Shown here piece by piece: positions 45,819 to 55,378 of a DNA stretch of 64,000 nt (position 1 is its first letter; every line of letters begins with the position of its first letter). Origin of the DNA: Hyphomonas neptunium ATCC 15444 (lineage in GTDB: Bacteria > Pseudomonadota > Alphaproteobacteria > Caulobacterales > Hyphomonadaceae); assembly GCF_000013025.1 (NCBI RefSeq), contig NC_008358.1, positions 3,348,001 through 3,412,000 of the forward strand, given 5' to 3'. The position numbers and the translations under genes were made by a program. Under the pieces are notes generated by a model. It did not search any database, had not been told where the DNA came from, and worked only from the letters and a program-made list of their open reading frames with translations.

Positions 45819-47690
45819 TCAGCCGGCCGCTTTGACCTCTTCAATCCAGCGGTCAATCTTGGCTTCCAGCATGGCCAGCGGCAGTGCGCCGCCGCCCAGA
45901 ACCGTGTCATGGAAGGCGCGGATGTCGAACTTCTCGCCCAGCTCGGCTTCGGCTTTGGCCCGCATCTGCTGGATTTCGATCATGCCGATCTTGTAGGCGG
46001 TGGCCTGCCCCGGTATCACGATATAGCGGCGCACTTCAGAACGTGCCTGGCCTTCGGTGATCGCTGAATTGTCGAGGAAGTATTGCACCGCCTGTTCTTC
46101 GGTCCAGCCTTTGGAATGCAAACCGGTATCGACCACCAGACGGATCGCGCGCCAGATTTCCGAGCCGAGCCGGCCGAAGTCCGAATACGGATCAGTATAG
46201 GTGCCAGGCATTTCCTTGGCGAGCTTTTCCGAATAGAGGCCCCAACCTTCCGAATAGGCGGTGAAACCGGCCTGCGTGCGGAATTGCGGAACGCCGGTCA
46301 GCTCCTGCGCGATCGAGATCTGCATGTGGTGGCCCGGCAGACCTTCGTGATACGCGATCACTTCCAGCTCACCCTTGGGCATCGCCTTCATGTCGAGAAG
46401 GTGGGCATAATAGACGCCGGGGCGCGAGCCATCGGGTGTGCCCGGATAGTAATGCTGGGCGGCGCCTGCCTGCTCGCGGAAGGGCTCAACCCGCTTCACG
46501 ACCAGATCAGCTTTCGGCAGAATGCCGAAATAGTCCGGCAGAACCGCCTTGATCTTCTCGATGGCAGCTGTGGCGTCATCGATATAGGCCTGACGGCCTT
46601 CATCCGTGTCAGGATAATAATGCTTTGGATTATCCTTGTCGTCGCGGATGCTGGCGAAGAATTCGTTCAGCGTACCGGTAAAGCCAACCTGCGTCTTGAT
46701 CGCTTCCATCTCTTCATGAATGCGATCGACCTCCGAAAGGCCCAGATTGTGGATCTCGTCAGCCGTCATGCTGGTCGTGGTCATCTGCGACAGCATGAAG
46801 TCATAGAAGGCTGAACCGTTTGGCTGAGTGCTGATCCCCTGCGGCCCGGCCGGGTCCGGAGAGTTGACCAGATCTTCCTCAGTGAAGGCGATGATCTCGT
46901 TATACACGGCCTGAAAATCGCCCGTCAGCGCGGCTTCGGCTTCGGCGATGAGCTCAGCGGCCGTTTCCGGCGTGGTCTTGCCCGCATCGACGAGGGCCTG
47001 AACATCGGTCTTGAAGTCTGCCAGAACGGCGCTGTCGGGGCCGTCCGTGAACGGCGCGCCGGTGATCAGCTTCTTCGACTCTTCGGCAACTGCTTCATAC
47101 GCAAACTTCGGCGCATGAACGCCCTTGCCGGCCTTGTCCCGTGCCTGCGCCAGCAGTTCGCGCAGCGCGCGGGCGCCTTCGGTGATGCGCTTCACATAGG
47201 CGCGGGCGTCGGCCTCTTCGTCCACCGAATGGAACTGCATCAGGAAGGTCGGCACGAAAGTGTGCATGCCGCTCATCTGGTCGAAGATCAGGCCGTTGTC
47301 GCGGAAATCGACCGCCTTTGCGGCCTGCTCATACTGGAATACCCAGAGATCGTAGGAATCCTTGTCGGCGGCCGAAAGCTGATCGTAATTGAAGGTCGCC
47401 TTCAGCTCATCAACAGCCGCTTTCGCCTTGGCCAGCTGCTCGTCCTGGCAAGCAATAGTCATGCAGTCGATCTGGTCATTCTTGTCCTTGCGGCCAAGGA
47501 AAGAGAGCTGAACCGGGCTCTCCTGAAGCTGTTCTTCATATTTGGTATCAAACCACGCGTTCAGCTGCTCGCTGATCGCGGCCTGCTCTTCAGCAGTCAT
47601 TTCGGCCGGGGCAGCCGGCTGGGGTGTCTCGGGCGCGCACGCCCCAAGAACAAAAACGAGGGCGAGAGCGGACGCAGCGCTGCGCAACAT
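45819..47690 (-). CDS. DUF885 family zinc-peptidase-like lipoprotein
   Basis: A 623-residue lipoprotein (lipobox LGAC, Cys18) with a DUF885 domain. The zinc motif YHEGLPGHHMQI is present near 440, with a downstream EGWGLYSE as third-ligand region. Such proteins are probable metallocarboxypeptidases of the periplasm or outer membrane. The start has GGAGG six bases before the ATG. A related gene without visible N-terminus is cut by the window end at 64 kb. Confidence 0.9.
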   Translation of the reverse strand: MLRSAASALALVFVLGACAPETPQPAAPAEMTAEEQAAISEQLNAWFDTKYEEQLQESPVQLSFLGRKDKNDQIDCMTIACQDEQLAKAKAAVDELKATFNYDQLSAADKDSYDLWVFQYEQAAKAVDFRDNGLIFDQMSGMHTFVPTFLMQFHSVDEEADARAYVKRITEGARALRELLAQARDKAGKGVHAPKFAYEAVAEESKKLITGAPFTDGPDSAVLADFKTDVQALVDAGKTTPETAAELIAEAEAALTGDFQAVYNEIIAFTEEDLVNSPDPAGPQGISTQPNGSAFYDFMLSQMTTTSMTADEIHNLGLSEVDRIHEEMEAIKTQVGFTGTLNEFFASIRDDKDNPKHYYPDTDEGRQAYIDDATAAIEKIKAVLPDYFGILPKADLVVKRVEPFREQAGAAQHYYPGTPDGSRPGVYYAHLLDMKAMPKGELEVIAYHEGLPGHHMQISIAQELTGVPQFRTQAGFTAYSEGWGLYSEKLAKEMPGTYTDPYSDFGRLGSEIWRAIRLVVDTGLHSKGWTEEQAVQYFLDNSAITEGQARSEVRRYIVIPGQATAYKIGMIEIQQMRAKAEAELGEKFDIRAFHDTVLGGGALPLAMLEAKIDRWIEEVKAAG

Positions 47691-47792
47691 GGCGAATCCT
47701 CCAAGGTATTTGCCGTAAAACGATAAGGATGGGTACCCCCCTGCGCTCCCGGCGTCAATTGGCAAGCGCCGCTTCCGCGGTTAGGGAGAACC

Positions 47793-48758
47793 ATGACCCA
47801 GATAGACCCTCCCAAAGGCGGCAAACGCCTCCGGCTTGGAACGCGCGGCTCTCCGCTGGCGCTGGCCCAGGCCCACCAGATCGCAGACGGTATCCGCGCC
47901 GCTTCGGCCGGCGCCTATGACTGCGAAATCGTGGCTTTCACGACCACCGGCGACAAGCTGACCACCGAACGGCTGATCAACTCCGGCGGCAAGGGCCTGT
48001 TCACGCGCGAGCTGGACGATGCCCTTTCGCGCGGAGAGCTTGATCTGGCCGTCCACAGTCTCAAGGACGTCCCCTCGGTGCTGCCACCTGGTCAGATCTT
48101 CGCTGCGTTCCCGAAGCGGGAAGATCCCCGCGACGGCTTCCTCTCCCACGGCGCGAAGTCGATCCAGGACCTCCCCGAAGGTGCCACACTCGGCACCGCC
48201 TCCCTGCGCCGCGAAGCTCAAGCGCTCGCCCTGCGGCCAGACCTCAAAGTTGTCACCTTCCGTGGCAATGTCGCCACCCGCATGCGCAAGCTCGAAGAGG
48301 GCCTGGCTGACGCCACCTTCCTGGCGATGGCCGGCCTCACCCGCCTTGGCCTTTCAGAGGTTGCCACCCCCATCCCGCTCGAAGACATGCTGCCCGCTGC
48401 CGGGCAAGGCATCATCGGCGTGGTCACACGTGATGATGTGGATACGGAGCTTCTGGAGATTCTCGGCCAGCTCAGCCATGAGCCGAGCCGCGTCGCCGCG
48501 ATTGCCGAGCGCGCCTTCCTCGAAAAGCTCGATGGCAGCTGCCGCACGCCGATTGCCGCCCACCTGTTTGACCGAGGCGATGAATGGCAGCTGATCGGGG
48601 AAGTGCTCAGCCCCGGCGGTACGACCCGCTGGCGCGGAGACGGGGTATGCCGCAAGGATGCCACCGATGCCCAGCTGGTCCTCTTGGGCCGGGCCGTCGC
48701 GCAGGAGATCATCTTCGCGGCCAAGGAAGCCCTTCCCGTTTTCGGAGACGAGCGTTGA
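47793..48758 (+). CDS. hemC: Porphobilinogen deaminase (hydroxymethylbilane synthase)
   Basis: Condenses four porphobilinogens to hydroxymethylbilane in haem synthesis. 321 residues with [14 protein letters not shown] at the start, HSLKDVP, and the dipyrromethane cofactor cysteine Cys250 in [16 protein letters not shown] lies before the ATG. Starts the run hemC-hemD-mic60-hemY; divergent from the DUF885 gene. Confidence 0.97.
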
Positions 48759-49468
48759 ATCTGGCGGTGATCGTCACGCGCACACAGCCGGGCGCGGACG
48801 AAACCGCCGCCCGTCTCACCGCGCTGGGCTACCACGCCATCCTCTCGCCCATGCTGTCGATCCTGGAAACAGGGCTCGCCCCGGCCGCCCTTGAGGGCGT
48901 GCGCGACATCATCTTTACCAGCGCCAATGGCGTGCGGGCCTTTGGATCAGCGCGCCTTCCCGCCTCCGGCTTCACAGCCTGGTGCGTTGGCCCTTCCACG
49001 GCCACAGCCGCGCGCGAGGCAGGCTTTGACCAGGTGGTGGAGGGCGACGGCGATGCAAGCGACCTTGCAAGGCTCATCCTCACCGCCCGCGCCGAACTTT
49101 CCGGCCCTCTCCTCCACATCGCCAATGACGCCGCCGCCGGACATCTGGTCGCCAGCCTGAAGGCGGCAGGCCTCGATGCCCGCTTTGCTGCGGCCTACCA
49201 GACGGTTGCCGCGCCCTCCCTATCGGCCGGCGCCCTCGCCGCGCTGGCCGAAGGCCCAGCCATTCTGCTGATCCATTCGGCAAAGGGCGCTGAGGCCCTC
49301 GTGCAATCTGGCGCGGCGCTGGACCGTGCCGCGGCCATCGCGATTTCAGCGCCCGCTGCCGTGCCCCTTGAAAAGACCCCGCTGGCCGGCCTCTGGATTG
49401 CCGCGCGGCCCAACGAAGACGCGCTGATGGCCGCCCTTGAAGAAGCGGCCACCTCGCTGCGCGCCTGA
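48755..49468 (+). CDS. hemD: Uroporphyrinogen-III synthase
   Basis: Closes hydroxymethylbilane to uroporphyrinogen III. About 237 residues of the two-lobed HemD fold; sequence conservation is low in this family, but [29 protein letters not shown] and [13 protein letters not shown] are characteristic. The start is a TTG overlapping the hemC stop (TTGA); a GTG four codons later is an alternative. The tight overlap supports co-translation. Confidence 0.93.
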
Positions 49469-49537
49469 GGCGCCTGCTTTGCCGTAGAGGCGCGGTGTGC
49501 CACACTCATGCCCAAGAGTTAGACCACCGAAGGCGAC

Positions 49538-50611
49538 ATGACAGATACTCCCCCACCCGGTCAGGAACCGCCCGGCGAGCCGATCGACGCTCATTTCGAG
49601 CCGGCGCCCGACCCCGTGCCCGCAAAGTCGAGCTCCGGCAGCCCCGGCTGGGGCGGGGTTGCGCTTGCCGCTGGCCTCGCGGCCCTTGCGGGCGCCGCTG
49701 GCGGCATCTTCGGGCACGACATGATCCTGCCCGGCAAAACTGCAGCTCTGGAAGCCCAGGTTGCCGGTCTTGAAGCGCAGCAAGCGGAGTTCGAGCGCCT
49801 CATCAGTGAAATGCCCGAAGCCTCTGATGAACTTTCTGGCCTGATCGGTGACGTCAGCGCCAATTCCAGAAAACTCAACGAACTGCTGGCCAGCGGCGCA
49901 GGAATCCCCGCCGTCGAAACGCTCGCTGCCCGGATCGACGCGCTGGAAAGCATAGAGCCCGGCGAAGGCGCCACACCGGCCGAAGCCCTGCGCACGATCA
50001 CCGCTCTGGAAGCGCGCCTCGCCGCGATGGAAGAAGCCGCTGCTACTGCGGCGGCAACACCAGTGGCGCCTCCGGAACCAGTGGCTGAACCGGAAGAGGA
50101 CCGTCAGGCAGAGGCCGCCCTCGCCCTCTCAGCCATCGAAAGCGCCGCCCGCCGGGGTACAGGCTTTGAGGCGGATTACCGCACGCTGCGCGCTGCGGCG
50201 CCCTCAAACCAGACCGTGCGGCGCCTTTCCCCCTACATCACCGGCGTGCCGACAACTTCGAAACTGCAGGCAGACTTTGCCACCATGCGAACGGCTGTCA
50301 CAGCTGCCGGCAAGGCCGACGCGGCCGCCGAAACACCGCAGAGTCAGCTTTCCTGGCTCAATCGTGTTTTTGGAGACGCCGTCACCGTGCGCCCCGCCAA
50401 CAAGCGCGAGAACCCGGTCACGGCCGCGCTGGACACTTCGGCCAAGGCGCTTGCCGCCGGAGACTTGCCAGCCAGCGTCAAAGCCCTCTCAACCCTCGAC
50501 GGCACTGCCGCCCGCGCGGCGCAGGACTGGACCCGCGAAGCAAACCGCCGCATCACGCTGGAGGCGGTGCTCGAAGATGTCAGGCTGAGCCTGGTCGAGC
50601 CGGAGAACTAA
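49538..50611 (+). CDS. Alphaproteobacterial Mic60/mitofilin family protein
   Basis: A 357-residue membrane protein: proline-rich cytoplasmic N-terminus, one transmembrane helix (about 40-60), a long coiled-coil region (about 65-150) and a C-terminal mitofilin-like helical domain ending with LSWLNRVFGDAVTVRP. It occupies the position known for alphaproteobacterial Mic60, between hemD and hemY. In mitochondria Mic60 shapes crista junctions; bacterial homologues deform membranes and contact envelope proteins. 70 bases after hemD. Confidence 0.82.
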   Translation: MTDTPPPGQEPPGEPIDAHFEPAPDPVPAKSSSGSPGWGGVALAAGLAALAGAAGGIFGHDMILPGKTAALEAQVAGLEAQQAEFERLISEMPEASDELSGLIGDVSANSRKLNELLASGAGIPAVETLAARIDALESIEPGEGATPAEALRTITALEARLAAMEEAAATAAATPVAPPEPVAEPEEDRQAEAALALSAIESAARRGTGFEADYRTLRAAAPSNQTVRRLSPYITGVPTTSKLQADFATMRTAVTAAGKADAAAETPQSQLSWLNRVFGDAVTVRPANKRENPVTAALDTSAKALAAGDLPASVKALSTLDGTAARAAQDWTREANRRITLEAVLEDVRLSLVEPEN

Positions 50612-50616
50612 GAAGA

Positions 50617-52053
50617 ATGAGCCGGTTTTTTCTTTTCATTTTCGTCCTTCTGCTGATTTCCATCGGCGCAGTGCTGGCCTGGTGGGCCTTCAGCCTGCCC
50701 GGTGAAGTCACTTTCCCTGTGGGTCAGGAGATTGTTTCGGTCCGCGCCGGCGTGGCGGCGATCCTGCTGCTGGTGTTTGGTGGCCTGATTGCGCTCGCCT
50801 GGTGGCTGGCAACCGGCATCCTTGTGCTGCCGGGGCGCATCTCCAAGGCCCAGCGCCTCTCCCGCGCCCGCAAGGCCAATGCCGCGCTCGCTGAAGGCTT
50901 GCTGGCGGCAGAAGGCGGCGATTCCAAAGCCGCGCTTCGCCTCGCCAGGAAATCCATGCGCCACGCGGAAGATGAGCGCCTGAAGCTGCTGCTGGAAGCG
51001 CGCGCCGCCGAGGCCAATGATGACTGGGCCGGCGCCGAGCGCGCCTGGGGCCTGCTCACCCGTCTGCCGGGCGGACAGCTTGCCGGCCTGCGCGGCTCCG
51101 CCACCGCCGCCTCCGAACGCGGCGACCCCCTCACGGCCGAAACCCGCGCCCGCGAAGCCCTTGAACTGCGCTCCGACGCAGACTGGCCGTTCAACTCCCT
51201 GTTCGACATCCAGGTCGCCAAGGGCGACTGGGACAAGGCGCTCGATACCCTCGCCATGGGCGAGAAGCGCGGCCTCGTCGAAGGTATCAACCTCAAACGT
51301 CGCCGCGCCGTGCTCTTCACCGCGCGCGCTGTAAACCTGCCTATCGCGGAAAAACCCGCCGCCCAGAAATCCCTGGCCGATGCCATTCGCTCTGCCCCGG
51401 ACTTCCCTCCCGCCGCGTATCATGGCGCCCGGTTCCTGATGGTCGATGGCAAGGCGAAAGCGGCGCAAGGCGTTTTGGAGCTTGGCTGGAAAGCCCGGCC
51501 CCACCCCGCTCTCGCCCAGCTCTCCCGCCGCCTCGTGCCACAGGACACCCGCGAGAACATCGCCGCACGGCTCAAGGCACTTGTGGACGCTCACCCGAGC
51601 CATCGCGAGAGCCGCATCCTTGCCGCTGAGCTGTCGATGGACTCCGCCGATTGGGTCGAGGCCATCAAGACGCTCGCCCTGCTGGTTGAAGAAAACCCCA
51701 CCGCCCGCCTCTGCCTACTCATGGAACGCGCCCTCAAGGGCTATGGCGATCTGGGCGAAGCCCAGCGCTGGGGCCGCATGGCGGTTTCTGCTTCCCGCGA
51801 GGCCGACTGGTCAGACATCGACCCCAAGGGCGGCGCCTTTGACTATGACCGTCAGGGCTGGGCCCGCCTCGTCTATGCCTTTGGCGATGTCGGCGAGCTG
51901 ATCCATCCGCGCTATGAAAGCTATGGCCGCGAACTGGAAGCAGGCCGCGTGCTGGCCCTGGCGCACCAGCCCGAAGACGGCCCCCTCAGCGCCCCCAAAC
52001 CCCCGCAGGGCCCGCTGACCCAGCCGCTGGATTACGCCCCGGACGAGGACTGA
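50617..52053 (+). CDS. hemY: HemY-type TPR membrane protein
   Basis: A 478-residue protein with two N-terminal membrane helices (about 4-24 and 45-65, the HemY_N region) followed by a tetratricopeptide-like helical array through about residue 440. It lies 5 bases after mic60. HemY of the haem gene clusters is needed for or linked to haem synthesis, but it is not the oxidase of the same name in Firmicutes. Confidence 0.88.
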   Translation: MSRFFLFIFVLLLISIGAVLAWWAFSLPGEVTFPVGQEIVSVRAGVAAILLLVFGGLIALAWWLATGILVLPGRISKAQRLSRARKANAALAEGLLAAEGGDSKAALRLARKSMRHAEDERLKLLLEARAAEANDDWAGAERAWGLLTRLPGGQLAGLRGSATAASERGDPLTAETRAREALELRSDADWPFNSLFDIQVAKGDWDKALDTLAMGEKRGLVEGINLKRRRAVLFTARAVNLPIAEKPAAQKSLADAIRSAPDFPPAAYHGARFLMVDGKAKAAQGVLELGWKARPHPALAQLSRRLVPQDTRENIAARLKALVDAHPSHRESRILAAELSMDSADWVEAIKTLALLVEENPTARLCLLMERALKGYGDLGEAQRWGRMAVSASREADWSDIDPKGGAFDYDRQGWARLVYAFGDVGELIHPRYESYGRELEAGRVLALAHQPEDGPLSAPKPPQGPLTQPLDYAPDED

Positions 52054-52122
52054 CACCGAAGCCAAAACCGGCTTGCATGCCAAGGGCCCTGCCAGTATAT
52101 GCGGGGCCTGCCGAAACGGCAT

Positions 52123-52198
52123 GCCGCTTTAGCTCAGCTGGTAGAGCACATCATTCGTAATGATGGGGTCAGGTGTTCAAGTCACCTAAGCGGCACCA
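52123..52198 (+). tRNA. tRNA-Thr(CGT)
   Basis: A 76-base cloverleaf beginning GCCGCTTTAGCTCAGCTGG. The acceptor stem GCCGCTT pairs with AAGCGGC, the anticodon stem is CATCA/TGATG with loop TTCGTAA (anticodon CGT), the T-arm has GGTGTTCAAGTCACC, and CCA is encoded. It reads ACG. Confidence 0.96.
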
Positions 52199-52243
52199 TT
52201 TCCCCTTTCCCTCCGCCCTGTGCGCCTTATCTCGCTGCCCATC

Positions 52244-52954
52244 ATGATCGCAGCAGTTTTCGGCAGTTCCGGCGGTATTGGCCGCGCCCTGGTCAGCGCG
52301 CTGCTCGCGCGCGGCGGCTACACGCACGTCTTCGCCATCTCCCGCAGCGGCGCCGCCCATGAGGGCGCGCAGGCCCGGCAGGCCGACTTTCTCGATGCGG
52401 CAGACCTCGCCGCCCTTGCCGAGGAAATCGCGGCAGCCGGGCCACTCTGCCTCGCCATCGTAGCCAGCGGCCTCCTCTCCGATGGCGACGCGCTGCAGCC
52501 GGAAAAAACCTATCGCCATCATTTGCTCGAAAACTTCCAGCGCGTGTTCGAGGCCAACACCTTTGCGCCCGGCCTTATCGCCAAACACATGCTGCCGCTT
52601 ATGCCGAAGAAGGAGCGCGGCGTGTTTGCTGCCCTCTCCGCCCGCGTCGGGTCTATAACGGACAACCGCCTCGGCGGCTGGCACGCCTACCGCGCCTCCA
52701 AAGCCGCCCTCAACATGCTGATCCGCAACTACGCCATCGAGCAGGCAAGACGCGCGCCCGGCGCGATCTGTGTTGGCCTTCATCCGGGCACGGTGGATAC
52801 CGGCCTCTCCAGGCCCTTCCAGTCCGGCGTCTCCGAAGGCAAGCTGTTCACCCCGGACCAATCGGCCGGCTACCTGCTGGATGTCATCGGTAATCTCACT
52901 CCGGAAGACAGCGGCAAATGCTTCGACTGGGCCGGCAAGGAAGTGCCCGCTTGA
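52244..52954 (+). CDS. Short-chain dehydrogenase (C-factor-like)
   Basis: A 236-residue SDR. The NAD(P) motif is GSSGGIG near the N-terminus; the catalytic set is visible as SARVGS and YRASK. GLHPGTVDTGLSRPFQ follows the core. The closest type is the CsgA/C-factor group of small SDRs. The start is taken at MIAAVFGSSGG; a GTG 24 bases upstream is possible. Confidence 0.87.
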   Translation: MIAAVFGSSGGIGRALVSALLARGGYTHVFAISRSGAAHEGAQARQADFLDAADLAALAEEIAAAGPLCLAIVASGLLSDGDALQPEKTYRHHLLENFQRVFEANTFAPGLIAKHMLPLMPKKERGVFAALSARVGSITDNRLGGWHAYRASKAALNMLIRNYAIEQARRAPGAICVGLHPGTVDTGLSRPFQSGVSEGKLFTPDQSAGYLLDVIGNLTPEDSGKCFDWAGKEVPA

Positions 52955-52964
52955 AGCCCCGGGT

Positions 52965-53783
52965 CTAAAGCCGGAACTGCCCCTCAATGACCGTCACCGC
53001 CCGGCCGACCAACTTTACCCGGTCGCCCTCCAGGCGCACATCCACGCGCGCGCCCCGCCCAGGATAAGCCTGCCAACAGGCCGCTTCAGGCAGATCAAAA
53101 TGCGTACCCAGAATACGCGACAGCATTGTGTGCCAGCTGCCGGTCGCCGGGTCTTCATCAATGCCCGAACCCGGCGCAAAGAACCGGCTGGTCACCTCCA
53201 CCCCGTCCCCGCCCAGCGCAAAGCAACCAAAATTGCCCCGGTCCCAGCCGCCCCCTTCGGCGCCCAGCGCTTTAAGTGCCTTCAGATCAGGGCTCAGCTG
53301 TTTCACCGCATCCGGGCTGTCAAACCGCGCGGCATAAAACATGCCGCCCCAGGCCTCCAGCGGGCGCGCGCCCAGCGCTGCCACAATCTCGTCCGTCACC
53401 GGAACAGGCCGGATCGGCGCGGAAGGAAAATCCATCTCCAGCCGGCCATCGTCCAGACGCCGCACGCTCAGCCGCCCGGACTGAACTGTATCGAAATGAA
53501 GGATGTCGGCGTCATACCCACCCGCATCAAACAGGACATGCGCCGAGGCCAGCGTCGCATGTCCGCACAGTGGCACCTCCACCGCCGGCGTGAACCAGCG
53601 CAGCGCCCAAACCCCATCCGCCTGCGGAACAAGATAGGCTGTCTCGGCCACATTGTTCTCCGCCGCGATTTTCAGCAGTATGTCATCGGGCAGAAACGCC
53701 TCCATCGGCATGACGCAGGCCTGATTGCCCTCAAAGGGCTGGTTGGCGAACGCATCGACCTGATAGAAGGGATAAGTGGGCAT
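52965..53783 (-). CDS. PhzF-family isomerase
   Basis: A 272-residue PhzF-like protein (diaminopimelate-epimerase fold). VDAFANQPFEGNQACV at the start, the catalytic glutamate in ENNVAETAYLV (about 40-50), LCGHATLASAHVLFD and DEDPATGSWH in the second half are diagnostic. Function outside phenazine producers is unknown. GGAG is spaced about 8 bases before the ATG. Downstream of thiD on the same strand. Confidence 0.92.
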   Translation of the reverse strand: MPTYPFYQVDAFANQPFEGNQACVMPMEAFLPDDILLKIAAENNVAETAYLVPQADGVWALRWFTPAVEVPLCGHATLASAHVLFDAGGYDADILHFDTVQSGRLSVRRLDDGRLEMDFPSAPIRPVPVTDEIVAALGARPLEAWGGMFYAARFDSPDAVKQLSPDLKALKALGAEGGGWDRGNFGCFALGGDGVEVTSRFFAPGSGIDEDPATGSWHTMLSRILGTHFDLPEAACWQAYPGRGARVDVRLEGDRVKLVGRAVTVIEGQFRL

Positions 53784-53870
53784 GTAACCGGCTCCGCTGA
53801 AGCGAGCCCTTCTCTGGCATGGCCCACCGGCAGCGTAAAATGAAGTTTTCTGCAGGGCCGTTAAGCCTGG

Positions 53871-54689
53871 CTAATCATCCGCCTTCAGCGTCCAGCCATG
53901 ATTGACCGGGTGATGGCCCTTGCCAAACCCCTGTGCATTCTGGATCGCGCCAAACAGATACGCCCGCGCCCGCTCGATTGCTTCGGGCAGGCTCACCCCT
54001 TGCGCCAACAGCGCGGCAATTGCCGAGGCCAGCGTGCAGCCCGTGCCATGGGTTGCCTGCGTATCGATGCGCGGCCCCTCGAAAATCCACTCGCCGGTCG
54101 TCGTCTGCAACACGTCGTGAATCATTGAGCCGCCCACATGCCCGCCCTTCACCAGCGCGCCATGGGCGCCCAGCTCCAGCAGCCGCTCTGCCGCCCGGCG
54201 CTGGCCGTCGAGCGTATCGACCGCCTTGCCCGTAAGCACTTCAGCCTCCGGCGCATTCGGCGTCACCAGGCGCGCGCGCGGCACCAGCTCCGCGCGGATC
54301 GCGCCGATCGCCCGCTCGTCCACGAGCCTGTGCCCGGAGGTCGAAATCATCACCGGATCAATGACGCGCGAAATCCCGAACGCGCGCGCCTCCAGCATTT
54401 CCGCCACCGCCTCGACCAGCGGCGCGGTGCCCAGCATGCCGGTCTTGATCGCATCAGCGCCAATGTCAGCCAGCGTCACCTGCATCTGCGCGGTCACGGT
54501 CTCGACCGGCACAGGCCACACGCCATGCACGCCGGTCGTGTCCTGCACCGTGATGGCGGTCACCGCCGTCATCGCGAAGCCGCCCAGCATCGTCACGGTC
54601 TTGATGTCGGCTTGAATGCCCGCCCCGCCCCCGGAATCGGAGCCGGCAATGATCAGGACACGGCCGCGCGGGCCTTCTGCCTCCGCCAT
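53871..54689 (-). CDS. thiD: Hydroxymethylpyrimidine/phosphomethylpyrimidine kinase
   Basis: Phosphorylates HMP and HMP-phosphate for thiamine synthesis. 272 residues: IIAGSDSGGGAGIQADIKT at the substrate site, VTAITVQDT, DPVMISTSGH and GTGCTLASAIAALLAQG near the end with the catalytic cysteine. Five bases after the transaldolase gene. With thiE-like at 11.9 kb it is the second thiamine gene of the window. Confidence 0.95.
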   Translation of the reverse strand: MAEAEGPRGRVLIIAGSDSGGGAGIQADIKTVTMLGGFAMTAVTAITVQDTTGVHGVWPVPVETVTAQMQVTLADIGADAIKTGMLGTAPLVEAVAEMLEARAFGISRVIDPVMISTSGHRLVDERAIGAIRAELVPRARLVTPNAPEAEVLTGKAVDTLDGQRRAAERLLELGAHGALVKGGHVGGSMIHDVLQTTTGEWIFEGPRIDTQATHGTGCTLASAIAALLAQGVSLPEAIERARAYLFGAIQNAQGFGKGHHPVNHGWTLKADD

Positions 54690-54694
54690 AGGGA

Positions 54695-55345
54695 TCAGAC
54701 CTCGATGCCGGCCTTCTTCGCGTCCGCAAGGAAGGTCTCAAGACCTTTATCCGTCAACGGATGGCTGACAAGACTACGGATCACTGCCGGCGGCGCCGTC
54801 ATCACGTCCGCGCCGGCCAGCGCGCAGAGCCGCACATGGTTGGGGCTACGGATCGAGGCGGCAAGGATTTCCGTCTCGAACATGTAATTGTCATAGATCT
54901 GGCGGATCTCCTGGATCAGCTCCATACCGTCGATGTGAATATCGTCGAGGCGCCCGATGAACGGCGAAATGAAGGTTGCGCCCGCCTTGGCCGCCAGCAA
55001 CGCCTGATTGGCCGAGAAGCAGAGCGTGACGTTCACATCAATGCCATCAGAGGTCAGCGCCTTGCAGGCCTTCAGCCCCTCAAGCGTCAAGGGCAGCTTG
55101 ACGGTGACATTGTCTGCAATCTTGGCCAGCTTTCGGCCCTCGCGCATCATGCCGTCAAAATCGATCGCCACAACTTCGGCGCTCACCGGCCCGTCCGTGA
55201 GGGCGCAGATTTCAGCAATCACCTCGGCAAACGGGCGGCCAGACTTTGCGATCAGCGAGGGATTGGTGGTCACCCCGTCAATCAGACCCGTGGCGGCAAG
55301 GTCGGCAATGTCTTGGGTGTCGGCGGTGTCGACGAAGAACTTCAT
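54695..55345 (-). CDS. tal: Transaldolase (fructose-6-phosphate aldolase-like subfamily)
   Basis: A 216-residue small transaldolase: MKFFVDTAD start, [17 protein letters not shown], Schiff-base Lys83 in NVTVKLPLT, and [11 protein letters not shown]. The short MipB/TalC-type family contains true transaldolases and fructose-6-phosphate aldolases, which cannot be separated reliably by eye. AGGAAG precedes the ATG. First gene of tal-thiD-phzF. Confidence 0.93.
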   Translation of the reverse strand: MKFFVDTADTQDIADLAATGLIDGVTTNPSLIAKSGRPFAEVIAEICALTDGPVSAEVVAIDFDGMMREGRKLAKIADNVTVKLPLTLEGLKACKALTSDGIDVNVTLCFSANQALLAAKAGATFISPFIGRLDDIHIDGMELIQEIRQIYDNYMFETEILAASIRSPNHVRLCALAGADVMTAPPAVIRSLVSHPLTDKGLETFLADAKKAGIEV

Positions 55346-55378
55346 GAGCTTGCTTCCTGATGCGCTGCTTGGGGAGGA

